Source: Planctomycetota bacterium
Lineage (GTDB): Bacteria > Planctomycetota > J058 > J103
Length of the DNA stretch: 64,000 nucleotides
Direction: 5' to 3'
NCBI GenBank assembly: GCA_026004615.1
Contig: BPJM01000003.1
Span: 124,001-188,000, forward strand
Position 1 is the first letter of the stretch, and the number at the start of each line of letters is the position of its first letter. The position numbers and the translations under genes were made by a program. The notes beneath the pieces are model-generated. The model had not been told where the DNA came from. It did no database searches and saw only the letters and a program-made list of their open reading frames with translations. Shown here one piece after another: positions 1 to 8,946 of the stretch.

Positions 1-1032
1 CGGCAGCAGCCACCACTTGGTGTCCGCGAAGGCGTTCGTCTCGTGTTCCTCGTAGCGCCACAGCGGCCAGAGCACGAAGTGGCGCTGCCAGCGGTCGAAG
101 CCCCCCGGCTCGGTCGCGATGCGGAGCAACCGCTCGCGCCGGCCCCACAGCGGCCACAGGTCGGTGCGCGACTGGGTGCGGCCGCGCCCGATGACCACGA
201 ACGGAAACGGCGCCCGCAGCTCCCAGTACGGCCCCTGGGCGCCCGTCGAGCGGTTCTCGTAGTAGCGGAACAGCGGCCACAACGCCTGCCACATGCTCTC
301 GTCCGGTCCCTCCAGCCGGCCGAACAGCGGCCACAGCTGCCACAGCCGCTGCTCGCCGGCGGGATTGTTCACCGCGTTGCGCTGGTGGGTCCACAACGGC
401 CACAGGATCCAGGTCCGCTCGAAGGCGAGCCGGCCCTCCAGGTCTTCCCGGCGGTAGTGGGCATACAGCGGCAGCACCCGGAAGCCCGAATAGCCGCCGC
501 CCTCGACCCAGTTGATCAGCGGCCACAGCAGGTGGTGCGAGCGCATGAGTCCGGCGGGCCGCTGGTCCTCGGTGTAGACATACAGCGGCGGCAGGATCCA
601 GAGCAGGTAATCCTTGCCGAGCTTGCGGTGCAGCGTGCCCCCGAACGGCAGCACGGTCAGATATCGGCCCTGCGCGCGCGAATGGCCCGTCAGCACCGGC
701 CCCAGCAGCAGATCGGTCTTCAAGAAGCCCTGCGCATCGACCCAGCGCCGGTACCAGGGGATCCCCAGCGCGCGCAGCTCCAGTTCCCGCCCCTCGCGCA
801 CCCAGCCGAACAGCGGCCAGAGCACGTAGCCGCGCTCCTCGTCCTCGGCGCGGCGGGACTGGTGGCCGCTCAACAGCAGGGGCAGCGCGGTCCACTCGCT
901 GTCGGGCAGCGACTCCCGCTCGAAGAACAGCGGCAGGTGGACGGCCTCGCCGGCGCTCAGGCAGCCCCCGGCACCGGCGCCGAGCGCGATCCAGACGAGC
1001 AGGGCGGCGGCGGTGCGCAGTGGGCTCGGCAC
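1..1032 (-). CDS. WPL-repeat lipoprotein (3' end outside window)
   Basis: Reading the minus strand from GTG at 1032 gives an open frame to the window edge, about 344 residues with no stop seen. AGGAG lies 7 bases before the start. The N-terminus is a lipoprotein signal: an Arg, a hydrophobic stretch, then lipobox AGGC with Cys24. The mature part carries LWPL at least seven times, followed by aromatic or polar residues (LWPLFGWV, LWPLINWV, LWPLWTHQ, LWPLFRYY, LWPLWGRR), spaced roughly 25-60 residues apart with Tyr/Arg-rich segments between. Regularly spaced amphipathic aromatic strands like these suggest an outer-membrane or surface beta-rich protein. That is inference; I recognise the repeat style from planctomycete-like genomes but know no defined function. 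It is divergent from the gene at 1203. Confidence 0.7.
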   Translation of the reverse strand, partial: MPSPLRTAAALLVWIALGAGAGGCLSAGEAVHLPLFFERESLPDSEWTALPLLLSGHQSRRAEDEERGYVLWPLFGWVREGRELELRALGIPWYRRWVDAQGFLKTDLLLGPVLTGHSRAQGRYLTVLPFGGTLHRKLGKDYLLWILPPLYVYTEDQRPAGLMRSHHLLWPLINWVEGGGYSGFRVLPLYAHYRREDLEGRLAFERTWILWPLWTHQRNAVNNPAGEQRLWQLWPLFGRLEGPDESMWQALWPLFRYYENRSTGAQGPYWELRAPFPFVVIGRGRTQSRTDLWPLWGRRERLLRIATEPGGFDRWQRHFVLWPLWRYEEHETNAFADTKWWLLP

Positions 1033-1166
1033 GGAGCGGCTCCTAGCAGCGAAGCGCCGACGACGGTGGGGCGCGATGTTACGGGCGCCGCGCGGGGCCG
1101 GTCAAGCCTGCGCGCCGGCCGCGGCCGGCGCGACCGGCCGGGGGGCCGCGCCCGCCGGGGCCCGCC

Positions 1167-1194
1167 TTGCGTGGCCGGGGGCGCCCGCTATGCT
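1167..1194 (+). promoter_or_regulatory. Predicted sigma-70 promoter, possibly leaderless
   Basis: TTGCGT at 1167-1172, a 16-base spacer and TATGCT at 1189-1194. Only 8 bases separate the -10 box from the ATG at 1203, so transcription would start at or next to the start codon. Confidence 0.4.
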
Positions 1195-1202
1195 GGGGCG
1201 CC

Positions 1203-2379
1203 ATGCGGCGGGAGCTGCTCGGGCTGGTGATCGCACTGGGCGGCTGGCTCGCAGGCTGCGCCGGGCCGGCCGGCCCGGCCGGGCCCGGCGCGCAGGCGGC
1301 GGCCGCCGCGGAGCCGGACCCGGTCATCGCCGCGTTCGGCGCGACGCTGCTCACCTACTACGAGCAGCGCGCGCTCGCCGAGCAGGGAGCCGATCCCCAT
1401 GCGCCCCCCGCCGCTGGAACTGCTGCGGCGGCGGGCGCGGGCGGGCGCCGAGCTCATCGAGCGGCTGGGGCGCGCGGGCCTGCACGTGCCGCCCGCGGCG
1501 GCGGCGGCGGGACTCGGCGGCCTGGCGCCCTTCGTCGAGCGCTACGTGCACACCCGCACCCCGCACGGCTTCGCCTACCTCGGCGGAGCGGAGCGCGATC
1601 CGCTCCAGCCGGCCAACGCCTTCCCCGGCTCGTTCCTGCTCGTGCAGGCACCCGAGCGACAGGCGGGGCTGGAGCTCGAGCTGGCGGGCCGGCGGGTTCG
1701 CTACCACCTCGTCGTCTACGACCGGGTGCTGGTGCCGTGCTACGAGGCGTGGCGCGCCGGCTGCCGCCCCGCCGTCCAGGACGCGGAGGAGCAGCCGCTG
1801 GTGCGGCTGTTCGGGGATGTGGTCTGGGTCGACCGCGGGCGGCTGGCGGCGCTGGCCGAGGAGCGGCTGTACGGGCGCGCCGCGTACTACCGGGAGCTCG
1901 CCCGGCGTTACCCCGAGCCGGCAGCGCGGCTGGCGCTGCCGGCTCGGGCGCGCGCCGCGCTGGCGCGCGACCTGCTGCGCTGGCGCGCGCTGCAGGGACT
2001 GTACCGCACGACGCATGTGCTCGCGCCGGCGGAGCGGGCGCGCCGCTTCGCTTGCGCGCGCACCCGCACCGAGGCGCGCACCGCGGCGGCGTGGCTGCTG
2101 TTCAGCGCGACGCGCGATCCGGTGCGGCGGCAGGCGCAGGCAGCGCTGGCGCTGCTCGAAGGCCCCGAGCCCCTGGACGCGCTCGCGACGCTGGTGGGGC
2201 TGTATGCCGGTCCGGCGCCCGCGGTCGCCGAGCCGGCGTTGCGCGCCTACCTCGCCGCGGTCCACCCGGAGCTCGATCTGCAGACCGCGCTGGCGTATCT
2301 GCCCGAGGCGCGGCCGGAGGACTGCCGGGCGGCGGTCCGGCACGCCCTGCGGCCGGGCGGGCTGCTCGCGATGCCGTAG
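1203..2379 (+). CDS. Lipoprotein of unknown function (one frame change)
   Basis: The ATG at 1203 opens a lipoprotein signal (MRRELLGLVIALGGWLAGC; lipobox LAGC, Cys19), followed by a Gly/Ala/Pro linker and a segment ending ALAEQGADP. The frame then shifts near 1396-1399, in a CCCC run just before a six-C run, and continues uninterrupted as a roughly 325-residue Arg/Ala/Leu-rich alpha-helical domain to the TAG at 2377-2379. The two halves make one protein of about 391 residues if one C is removed; I treat the shift as sequencing error. No known domain is evident. The second half has the conserved-looking segment ERYVHTRTPHGFAYLGG and repeated helical hairpins. A second possibility is two genes, with the downstream one starting at the ATG at 1399. 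Confidence 0.55.
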
Positions 2380-2415
2380 CGGGCCGGCGTTCGGGCCGCC
2401 CCCGGCTCGTGCGCT

Positions 2416-2444
2416 TTGCTCCGCCGGCTGCCGGCGCGTATACT
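2416..2444 (+). promoter_or_regulatory. Predicted sigma-70 promoter for the HEAT/hydrolase gene
   Basis: TTGCTC (2416-2421), 17 bases, TATACT (2439-2444). It lies in the 124-base gap before the ATG at 2504, which has its own strong AGGAGG ribosome site. Confidence 0.5.
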
Positions 2445-2503
2445 CGGTGGTCCGCGCGGCGCAGGGCCGCGCGGCGCGCAACCCCTGAGCAGGAGGTCGT
2501 GCC

Positions 2504-4088
2504 ATGCCGCCAGCCGCTCCGAGGGCGCGCTTGGGCGCCGGGGCGCTCGCCGGGGCGCTGCTCCTGGTGCTGCTCGCCCCGCCGCCGGCGCTGCTGGCCC
2601 AGAGCTGGGAGCAGGAGTTCAAACAGGGGATCGGCTCGCCGGATTCCAACGTGCGGTATGGCGCGGTCAAGAAGATCGATGTGAACGACCGGCGCGGGCG
2701 CGACTACCTCTACGCGGTCCTGGAGCAGCAGGACTGGTATGTGCGCGGCGCGGCGGCCGAGGTGCTGGCGGGCGCGCAGGGCGAGGCGCTGGCCGCGGTG
2801 CAGAAGGAGTTCGAGCGGAACTCCAAGCCGCTGGTGCGGGAGGGACTGGTGTTCAGCTTCGCGCTGCGCACCGACAAGCAGTGCGTGCCGCAGGCGATCC
2901 AGGCGCTGGGCGACCGGCAGTTCATCGTGCGGCGCGCGGCGGCGTTCGCGCTCGCGCGGGTACAGTCGCGCGAGGCGGTGCCGGCGCTCATCGAGGCCTG
3001 GCAGAAGGAGGATGATGCGCGGCTGCAGGTCCGCTATCGCGAGGCGCTGGTGGCGCTGACCGGCGAGGACCTCGGCGGGCATCCCATGGATTGGGCCAAC
3101 TGGTGGAAGGCGCAGGGCGAGGGCTTCGTGCCGGTGGCCGAGCGGCCCAAGCCAGAGCAAGGGGGGGGGCGCGGGCGGGCAGGGCGCGGCCAGCAAGGAC
3201 GCCCAGCGCACGGTGCTGCGCGACGTGGAGCTGACCTTCACCGAGGCCGGCAGCGGCGGGCCGCTGTTCGTCATGCCGGAATACGGCTACAACAAGGAGT
3301 ACATGCGCACCGCGCTCAAGGCGCTGGAGGGCGTGGCGCGCGTGTTCTATATCGATCTGCCGCCGCTGTCCAACTTCAAGAACCTGCCGACCGTCGGCGG
3401 CACCGGTCTGCCCGAGTACCCGATCGACCGGCTGGTCGAGGCCTTCGATGAGCTGCGCCAGCAGCGCAAGCAGGAGCAGATCGCCATCCTGGGCCACGGG
3501 ATGACCGCGTGGGTCGCCATGCGGTATGCCAGCCGCTATCCGGAGCACGTCTCGCACCTGATCCTGGTCTCGACCTGGCCGAGCGGCATGGCGTGGGGCC
3601 ATGGCCGGCAGCGGCTGGAGGACGACGGCAAGCGGCGGGGCGATGTCGAGCAGGAGCACTACGCGCAGACCCTGCTGATCGACATCAATACCGGCACCCC
3701 CAACTACCAGCCGCAGAGCCAGCAGGAGGCCGAGGCGCTGCGCCGTATGGGCTGGAGCTGCTATTTCGCGGACCGGCGCGACGGGCTGGCGTGGCTGCTC
3801 TATCCGGGGGTGTTCCGGGACATGGGCCCGTGCATCATCCCCGAGTTCCACATCGCCAAGGAGAAGACGCCGCGCGTGCCGACGCTGATCATCTATGGCT
3901 CGCATCCGCGCGCGCTGTGGACCGCGAGCGGGGATGCGAAGGCGCTCGCCAAGGCGTATCCCGGCGCGGTGGTCGTTGCCTGCCCCGCCTCCAACATGCT
4001 CCCCATGCAGGAGGACCACGAGCTGTTCGTCAAGACGCTCAAGGGGTTTTTCCGCAGGTACAAGTTCCGCGGCAAGCTGGGTGGCTAG
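2504..4088 (+). CDS. Exported HEAT-repeat protein fused to a degenerate alpha/beta-hydrolase fold
   Basis: AGGAGG precedes the ATG at 2504. Residues 1-33 are a Sec signal peptide ending ALLAQ. Residues ~40-200 form HEAT/PBS-type helical repeats (WYVRGAAAEVLAG, FIVRRAAAFALARV). A low-complexity Gly/Gln linker follows, where a run of nine G at 3161-3169 changes the frame. From about residue 238 comes an alpha/beta-hydrolase domain with an intact strand order, but the nucleophile elbow reads GHGMT instead of GxSxG. The usual acid loop reads YGSHPRALW, and the catalytic-His region reads SNMLPMQEDHELF, with Asn at the His position. All three triad positions therefore look lost, so an enzymatic role is unlikely; a binding or scaffold function is inferred. 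The fused length is about 528 residues. Confidence 0.65.
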
Positions 4089-4104
4089 CCCGCGGGGCGC
4101 GGCC

Positions 4105-5004
4105 ATGCGCGTGCTCGCGGTGGTCAATCCCCGGGCGGGCGGTGGTCGCGGTGCCGCGGCCGCCGCGCGGCTGCAGGTGCTGGCGCGGCGGCGGGGGCTG
4201 GAGATCACGCTGCGGCACACGCTGGGGCCCGGCGACGCGGCGGCGCTGGGGCGCGAGGCGGCGCGCGACTGGGAGGTGCTGGCGGCGGTCGGCGGCGACG
4301 GCACGGTGCACGAGCTGGCCAACGGGCTGCTCGCGGTGCCGCGCGCGCAGCGGCGCGCCGCGCTGGCGGTGCTGGGGGTCGGCACCGGCAACGACCTGGC
4401 GCGCGCGCTGGGAATCCCGGCCGAGCTGGAGGGAGCGTTGCATACGCTGTGCACCGGCCGGCGCCGTTGGATCGACGCGGTGCAGCTGGATGGGGGCTGG
4501 CTGGTCAACAACCTGTCGGCCGGCTTCGGCGGCGAGGTGGTGCGCGACATGGCACGGTCGCGCTGGTTGCGCCCGGCGGTGGGCGGTCACCTGGCCTATC
4601 TCCTCTTCGCGCTGCGGCGGCTGGTGCATCCGGGCACCGAGTTCACCGTGCATGCCGATGCGCGGTGCTGGCACGGCAGCTTCTTCGAGGTGCACGTGGC
4701 CAATGGCCCGTTCTGTGGCGGCGGGGTCTCCTTCGCTCCCGAGGCGCAGCTCGATGACGGCTGGCTCGAGCTGACGCTGCTGGAGCCGCGGGGGCTGGCG
4801 GCGACGGTGGCGCTGCTGCTCGCCGCCCAGCGCGCGCGCCCGCTGCGGGGCCCCGGGATCGAGCGGCTGCGGGCGCGCCGGGTCCGCATCGAGGGCGTGG
4901 CCCCGTTTGCCTACCATGCGGACGGAGAGAGCCGGCTCGCGCAGGCGCCGGCGGCGGTGCGGCTGGAAGTGGTGCCGGGTGCGCTGGAGGTCATCGCGCC
5001 GTGA
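4105..5004 (+). CDS. Diacylglycerol kinase-family lipid kinase (YegS/DagK-like)
   Basis: A 299-residue cytoplasmic enzyme of the DAGK catalytic family, which phosphorylates a lipid hydroxyl with ATP. The N-terminus MRVLAVVNPRAGGG is the family's first strand and nucleotide loop. GGDGTVHELANGL near residues 62-74 is the diagnostic GGDGT signature, followed by GVGTGNDLARALG, the second phosphate-binding motif, and an HADGE-type C-terminal element (YHADGES). The ATG at 4105 is preferred because it begins the conserved strand; an in-frame GTG at 4081 overlapping the upstream stop is an alternative. It lies 16 bases after the HEAT/hydrolase gene, so co-transcription is likely. The lipid substrate cannot be told from sequence; DAG and sphingolipid-like substrates both occur in the family. 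Confidence 0.85.
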   Translation: MRVLAVVNPRAGGGRGAAAAARLQVLARRRGLEITLRHTLGPGDAAALGREAARDWEVLAAVGGDGTVHELANGLLAVPRAQRRAALAVLGVGTGNDLARALGIPAELEGALHTLCTGRRRWIDAVQLDGGWLVNNLSAGFGGEVVRDMARSRWLRPAVGGHLAYLLFALRRLVHPGTEFTVHADARCWHGSFFEVHVANGPFCGGGVSFAPEAQLDDGWLELTLLEPRGLAATVALLLAAQRARPLRGPGIERLRARRVRIEGVAPFAYHADGESRLAQAPAAVRLEVVPGALEVIAP

Positions 5005-5029
5005 ACGGGCCGGGTGCCGGCCCGGCGGC

Positions 5030-5058
5030 TTGACGGCCCGGCGGTGCTCCCTTAAAAG
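5030..5058 (+). promoter_or_regulatory. Predicted promoter of the gcdH-etf operon
   Basis: TTGACG at 5030-5035, a 17-base spacer and TAAAAG at 5053-5058, ending 44 bases before the gcdH start. The AT-rich tract CTTAAAAGG stands out in this GC-rich region. Confidence 0.5.
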
Positions 5059-5102
5059 GACGGGCCCGCGCGAGCTGGGCGGGGCGGAGCGTGGAGTCGC
5101 AT

Positions 5103-6278
5103 ATGTCGGCCTACCGGGCGCTGGATCTGTTCGAACTGGACGCGCTGCTGACCGAGGAGGAACGGCTGGTGCGCGACACCGCGCGCAGCTTCGTCAGCGA
5201 GCGGGTGCTGCCGGTCATCGAGCGGCACTTCGAGCAGGGCAGCTTCCCCATGGATCTGATCCCGCAGATGGCGGAGCTCGGGTTTTTCGGGGCGAACCTG
5301 GAGGGCTACGGCTGCGCGGGGCTGGGGGCGGTCGCCTACGGGCTCATCATGCAGGAGCTGGAGCGCGGCGACAGCGGGGTGCGCAGCTGCGCCTCCGTGC
5401 AGGGCTCGCTCTGCATGTACCCGATCTACGCCTACGGCAGCGAGGAGCAGAAGGAGCGCTGGCTGCCGCGCATGGCCGCCGGCGAGGTGATCGGCTGTTT
5501 CGGGCTGACCGAGCCCGATCACGGCTCGGACCCGGGCAGCATGCAGACCCGCGCCCGCCGCACCGCCGGGGGCTGGGTGCTGAACGGCACCAAGCGCTGG
5601 ATCACCAACGGCTCGATCGCCGATCTGGCGGTGGTGTGGGCGCGCACCGGCGAGGACGCCTCGTCCATCCGCGGCTTTCTGGTCGAGAAGGGCACGCCGG
5701 GCTTCAGCGCGCCGCAGATCGAGCGCAAGTGGTCGCTGCGCGCGAGCGTGACCTCGGACCTGATCCTGGAGGACGTCGAGGTGCCGGACAGCGCCATGCT
5801 GCCCGGGGTGCAGGGCTTGCGCGGCCCCCTGAGCTGCCTCAACCAGGCGCGCTACGGGATCGCCTGGGGTGCGATCGGTGCCATGCAGGCCTGCTTCGAC
5901 GAGGCGTTGCGCTACGCGACCGCGCGCACCCAGTTCGGCCGTCCCATCGCGGGCTTCCAGCTCACCCAGCACAAGCTGTGCGAGATGGCGAGCGAGATCA
6001 CCAAGGCGCAGCTGCTGGCGCTGCGGCTGGGGCGGCTCAAGGAGCAGGGCCGGGCGCAGCCCTGGCAGATCTCGCTCGCCAAGCGCAACAACGTCTACTG
6101 GGCGCTGGAGATCGCGCGCACCGCGCGCCAGATCCTCGGCGCCTCCGGCATCACCCACGAGTACCAGTGCGGGCGGCATGCCGCCAATCTGGAGTCGGTC
6201 ATCACCTACGAGGGCACCCACGAGATCCACACCCTGATCGTCGGCAAGCAGCTCACCGGGCTGGATGCCTTCCAGTGA
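5103..6278 (+). CDS. gcdH: Glutaryl-CoA dehydrogenase
   Basis: A flavoprotein that oxidises and decarboxylates glutaryl-CoA to crotonyl-CoA in lysine, tryptophan or aromatic-acid breakdown, passing electrons to ETF. At 391 residues it has family length. It shows acyl-CoA dehydrogenase order: an N-terminal helical domain, the FAD/substrate motif CFGLTEPDHGSDPGSM, the beta domain (GTKRWITNGS), then the C-terminal helices with RTQFGRPIAGFQL and LGASGITHEYQCGRH. The segment YEGTHEIH carries the catalytic Glu in the position typical of GCDH, and the ends ARYGIAWGAIGAM and LTGLDAFQ match GCDH more closely than other ACADs. The ATG at 5103 has GGAG six bases upstream; an in-frame GTG at 5091 is less likely. 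It heads an operon with etfB and etfA, its physiological electron acceptor. Confidence 0.9.
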   Translation: MSAYRALDLFELDALLTEEERLVRDTARSFVSERVLPVIERHFEQGSFPMDLIPQMAELGFFGANLEGYGCAGLGAVAYGLIMQELERGDSGVRSCASVQGSLCMYPIYAYGSEEQKERWLPRMAAGEVIGCFGLTEPDHGSDPGSMQTRARRTAGGWVLNGTKRWITNGSIADLAVVWARTGEDASSIRGFLVEKGTPGFSAPQIERKWSLRASVTSDLILEDVEVPDSAMLPGVQGLRGPLSCLNQARYGIAWGAIGAMQACFDEALRYATARTQFGRPIAGFQLTQHKLCEMASEITKAQLLALRLGRLKEQGRAQPWQISLAKRNNVYWALEIARTARQILGASGITHEYQCGRHAANLESVITYEGTHEIHTLIVGKQLTGLDAFQ

Positions 6279-6332
6279 GCAGCGGTGCGGCCCAGGGGCG
6301 GGTGCCGCACGGGCAACAGGAGCGAGGCGAGC

Positions 6333-7094
6333 ATGCACATCGTCGTGCTGATCAAGCGCGTGCCGGACACCGCGAGCAAGATCACCATCGCCGCCGACGG
6401 GCGCACGATCGAGACCGCGGGGCTGCAGTTCGTGCTCAATCCCTACGATGAGTTCGCGATCGAGGCGGCGCTGCAGCTCAAGGAGCAGGTGGGCGCGGGC
6501 ACGGTGACGGTCATGACCCTGGGGCCGGCGGAGGCGGCGCAGACGCTCCGCTCGGCGCTGGCGATGGGGGCGGATCGGGGGGTGCACCTCGAGCACGAGC
6601 AGCAGCTCGGCGATCCCTACGCGATCGCCCGCACGCTCGCCACCGCGATCCAGGGCCTGGCGCCGCCGGCCGATCTGGTGCTGGCGGGCCGGCAGGCGGT
6701 CGACAGCCAGTCGCTGGCGGTCGGGCCGATGGTGGCGAGCCTGCTCGAGCTGCCGTGCGTGACCGACGTCACCCGGCTGGAGCGGCAGCCCGAGGGCAAG
6801 TTGCGGGTCGAGCGCGAGGTGGAGGGCGGGCACGAGGTGCTGCTCGTCGAGCCGCCGGCGCTGCTCACCACGAACAAGGGACTGAACGAGCCGCGCTACG
6901 CCTCGCTCAAGGGCATCATGGCGGCGAAGAAAAAGCCCATCGAGGAGCCGGCGGTGCCGATCGCCCCCGCGCTGAGCGCGATCCTCCGGCTCGAGTATCC
7001 GCCGGCGCGCCAGGGCGGCCGGATCGTCGGCGAGGGGGCGGCGGCGGTGCCCGAGCTGGTGCGGCTGCTGCGCGAGGAGGCCAAGGTGCTCTGA
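6333..7094 (+). CDS. etfB: Electron transfer flavoprotein, beta subunit
   Basis: 253 residues, full family length. The subunit binds AMP and forms the ETF heterodimer that takes electrons from acyl-CoA dehydrogenases. It begins [13 protein letters not shown], the usual ETF-beta start, with the segment [14 protein letters not shown]. The signature stretch [17 protein letters not shown] and the docking-loop region [20 protein letters not shown], followed by the KKKP basic stretch, are characteristic. An AGGAGCGAGG purine tract precedes the ATG at 6333. It sits 54 bases after gcdH and 42 before etfA in the same operon, which fixes its likely partner as glutaryl-CoA dehydrogenase, although ETF also serves other dehydrogenases. 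Confidence 0.92.
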   Translation: MHIVVLIKRVPDTASKITIAADGRTIETAGLQFVLNPYDEFAIEAALQLKEQVGAGTVTVMTLGPAEAAQTLRSALAMGADRGVHLEHEQQLGDPYAIARTLATAIQGLAPPADLVLAGRQAVDSQSLAVGPMVASLLELPCVTDVTRLERQPEGKLRVEREVEGGHEVLLVEPPALLTTNKGLNEPRYASLKGIMAAKKKPIEEPAVPIAPALSAILRLEYPPARQGGRIVGEGAAAVPELVRLLREEAKVL

Positions 7095-7136
7095 AGCAAA
7101 GAGCACCGGGGAGGTCGTGGCAGGAAGGACGCTCCG

Positions 7137-8110
7137 ATGAGCAACGACGTGATCGCGTTCGTGCAGGCGCGCCAGGGCGAGGTCAAGCGGACCAACCTGG
7201 AGGCGGTGAGCGAGGGCGCGCGGCTGGCGGCCGGGCTCGGCGGCAGGTGCGTGGCGGTGGTGATGGGCAGCGGGGCTGCGGAGGCCGCCCGGCGCATGGG
7301 GCGGCACGGCGCCGCGCGCGCCATCGCGGTCGACGAGCCGGCGGTCCACGACTACAACGGCGATGTCTACGGGCGGACGCTGGCCGAGATCGCGCGCGCG
7401 CGCGATCCGCGCGCGGTGGTGCTGAGCGCTACCGCGGCGGGCAAGGACCTCGCCCCGCGCGTGGCGGCGCGGCTGCAGGCCGGCTATGCCGCGGACTGCA
7501 CCGGCGTCGAGCTGCGCGAGGGCCGCATCGTGGCGCGCCGGCCGGTCTACGCCGGCAAGGCGATCGCCGAGGTCGGCTTCGAGAGCCCGGTGGCGGTGTT
7601 GTCGCTGCGGCCGAACAACTTCGAGGTCCGCGAGGTCGAGGGCGAGGCGAGGTCGAGACCGCACCCGCGCTCGCCGAGGGCGTGCGCACCCACTTCGTCG
7701 AGTTCCGGCCGAGCGGGGGCGCCACCGCCGATCTGACCGAGGCGAGCATCATCGTCGCAGGCGGCCGCGGTCTCAAGGGCCCGGAGAACTTCCGCCTGCT
7801 CGAGAGCCTGGCCGAGGTGCTGGGGGCGACCGTCGGCGCCTCGCGCGCCGTCGTGGATGCGGGCTGGCGGCCGCACGCCGACCAGGTCGGGCAGACCGGC
7901 AAGACCGTCAGTCCCAAGCTCTACATCGCCGTCGGCATCTCGGGCGCCATCCAGCACCTGGCCGGCATGCGGACCTCGGGCTGCATCGTCGCCATCAACA
8001 AGGATCCCGAAGCACCGATCTTCAAGGTCGCCGACTACGGGATCGTGGGGGATCTGTTCGAGGTGGTGCCGGCGCTGGAGGCCGAGCTGCGGCGGGTGCT
8101 GCAGGGGTGA
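7137..8110 (+). CDS. etfA: Electron transfer flavoprotein, alpha subunit (one frame change)
   Basis: The FAD-carrying ETF subunit. AGGAAGGA lies upstream of the ATG at 7137. The N-terminal domain runs normally to [15 protein letters not shown] near 7645, where one base is missing. After the shift the C-terminal FAD domain continues without a break: [57 protein letters not shown], and [21 protein letters not shown], the classic ETF-alpha signature. The combined length of about 324 residues matches the family. Both halves are fully conserved, and loss of EtfA would leave EtfB and GcdH without a function, so I read the break as sequencing error rather than decay. Confidence 0.88.
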
Positions 8111-8139
8111 GCGGCTGGCCCCGAGCCGGCCGGCGCGGC

Positions 8140-8169
8140 TTGCGGGCCGGTGCGCGGGCGCGCTACCAT
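8140..8169 (+). promoter_or_regulatory. Predicted promoter close to the J-domain gene start
   Basis: TTGCGG (8140-8145), 18 bases, TACCAT (8164-8169). The second of two tandem ATGs (8178) begins 8 bases after the -10 box, as expected for a leaderless transcript. Confidence 0.35.
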
Positions 8170-8177
8170 CCGCGATG

Positions 8178-8840
8178 ATGGAGCGCTGTCCCTACCAGGT
8201 GCTGGGGCTGGAGCGCGGCGCGGATGCCGAGCAGGTGCGCCGCGCCTACCGGCGGCTGGCGCGGCGCTTCCACCCCGATCTCAACCGCGAGGCGGACGCG
8301 GCGGCCCGGTTCCGGGAGGTGCGCGAGGCCTACGAGGCGATCGGTCGGCAGTGGCTCGCTGCCCGCGGCGGCAGCGGGGCGCGCGCGAGTTCCGCTGCGG
8401 GCGCGGCCGAGCCGCTGCGGGCCGGACCGTGGCCAGCAGGCGGGCGCGCGGAGGTCCCCGGCACGCATGCGGCGTGGGCCGAGGCGCTGGAGGCACTGGC
8501 TGCCTGGCTGGGCCAGAGGGCGGGGCGGGCGGAGCTGGGCGCCGTGCTGGCAGGGTGGTGGCGGCGCGGCGCCGCCGCCTTCGCCGAGGTGTTGCGCCGC
8601 CGGCCGTGCCTGGCGGGGGGCCGCGTGACCGGTTCGCACCAGGTGGCGCTCACCGCCTATCTCACCCACGAGCAGGCGCGCCGGGGCGTGGTGCTGCCAT
8701 TCCGCTTCTCGCTCGGCCCGCACGCGCTGGAGCACAGGCTGCGGATCCCGGCCGGGGTGCGGCACGGCGATCTGTTGGAGTACCGGGTGCCGGCCCCGCA
8801 GGGCGAGCTGTTCGTCGCCGTCGAGGTGGACCTGGCATGA
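8178..8840 (+). CDS. J-domain (DnaJ-type) protein
   Basis: 220 residues. Residues 4-62 are a J domain (CPYQVLGLERGADAEQ, helix II AYRRLARR, then the HPD motif in RFHPDLN), which would stimulate DnaK ATPase. There is no Gly/Phe-rich region or zinc finger. A variable Ala/Gly linker and a helical segment lead into a C-terminal beta domain (VVLPFRFSLGPHALEHRLRIPAGVRHGDLLEYRVP) that resembles a single CTD of type II DnaJ/CbpA proteins, where IPAGV is typical. It is therefore a shortened CbpA-like co-chaperone with one substrate-binding domain. Tandem ATGs at 8175 and 8178 give equivalent proteins; the upstream promoter spacing favours 8178. Confidence 0.8.
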   Translation: MERCPYQVLGLERGADAEQVRRAYRRLARRFHPDLNREADAAARFREVREAYEAIGRQWLAARGGSGARASSAAGAAEPLRAGPWPAGGRAEVPGTHAAWAEALEALAAWLGQRAGRAELGAVLAGWWRRGAAAFAEVLRRRPCLAGGRVTGSHQVALTAYLTHEQARRGVVLPFRFSLGPHALEHRLRIPAGVRHGDLLEYRVPAPQGELFVAVEVDLA

Positions 8841-8946
8841 GCGCGCGCCGGGGCGCGCGGCCTGCCGGGGCTCAACCGATCGGGCGCCGGTGACGTACAG
8901 TAGGATCGAGACCGAGGCGCTAGCCTCCGAACGAGCGGAAGGCCGC

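Noticed and set aside
5052..7664. A long minus-strand open frame opposite gcdH-etfB-etfA
   Set aside because: All three plus-strand genes are conserved over full length; the antisense frame has no recognisable motif.
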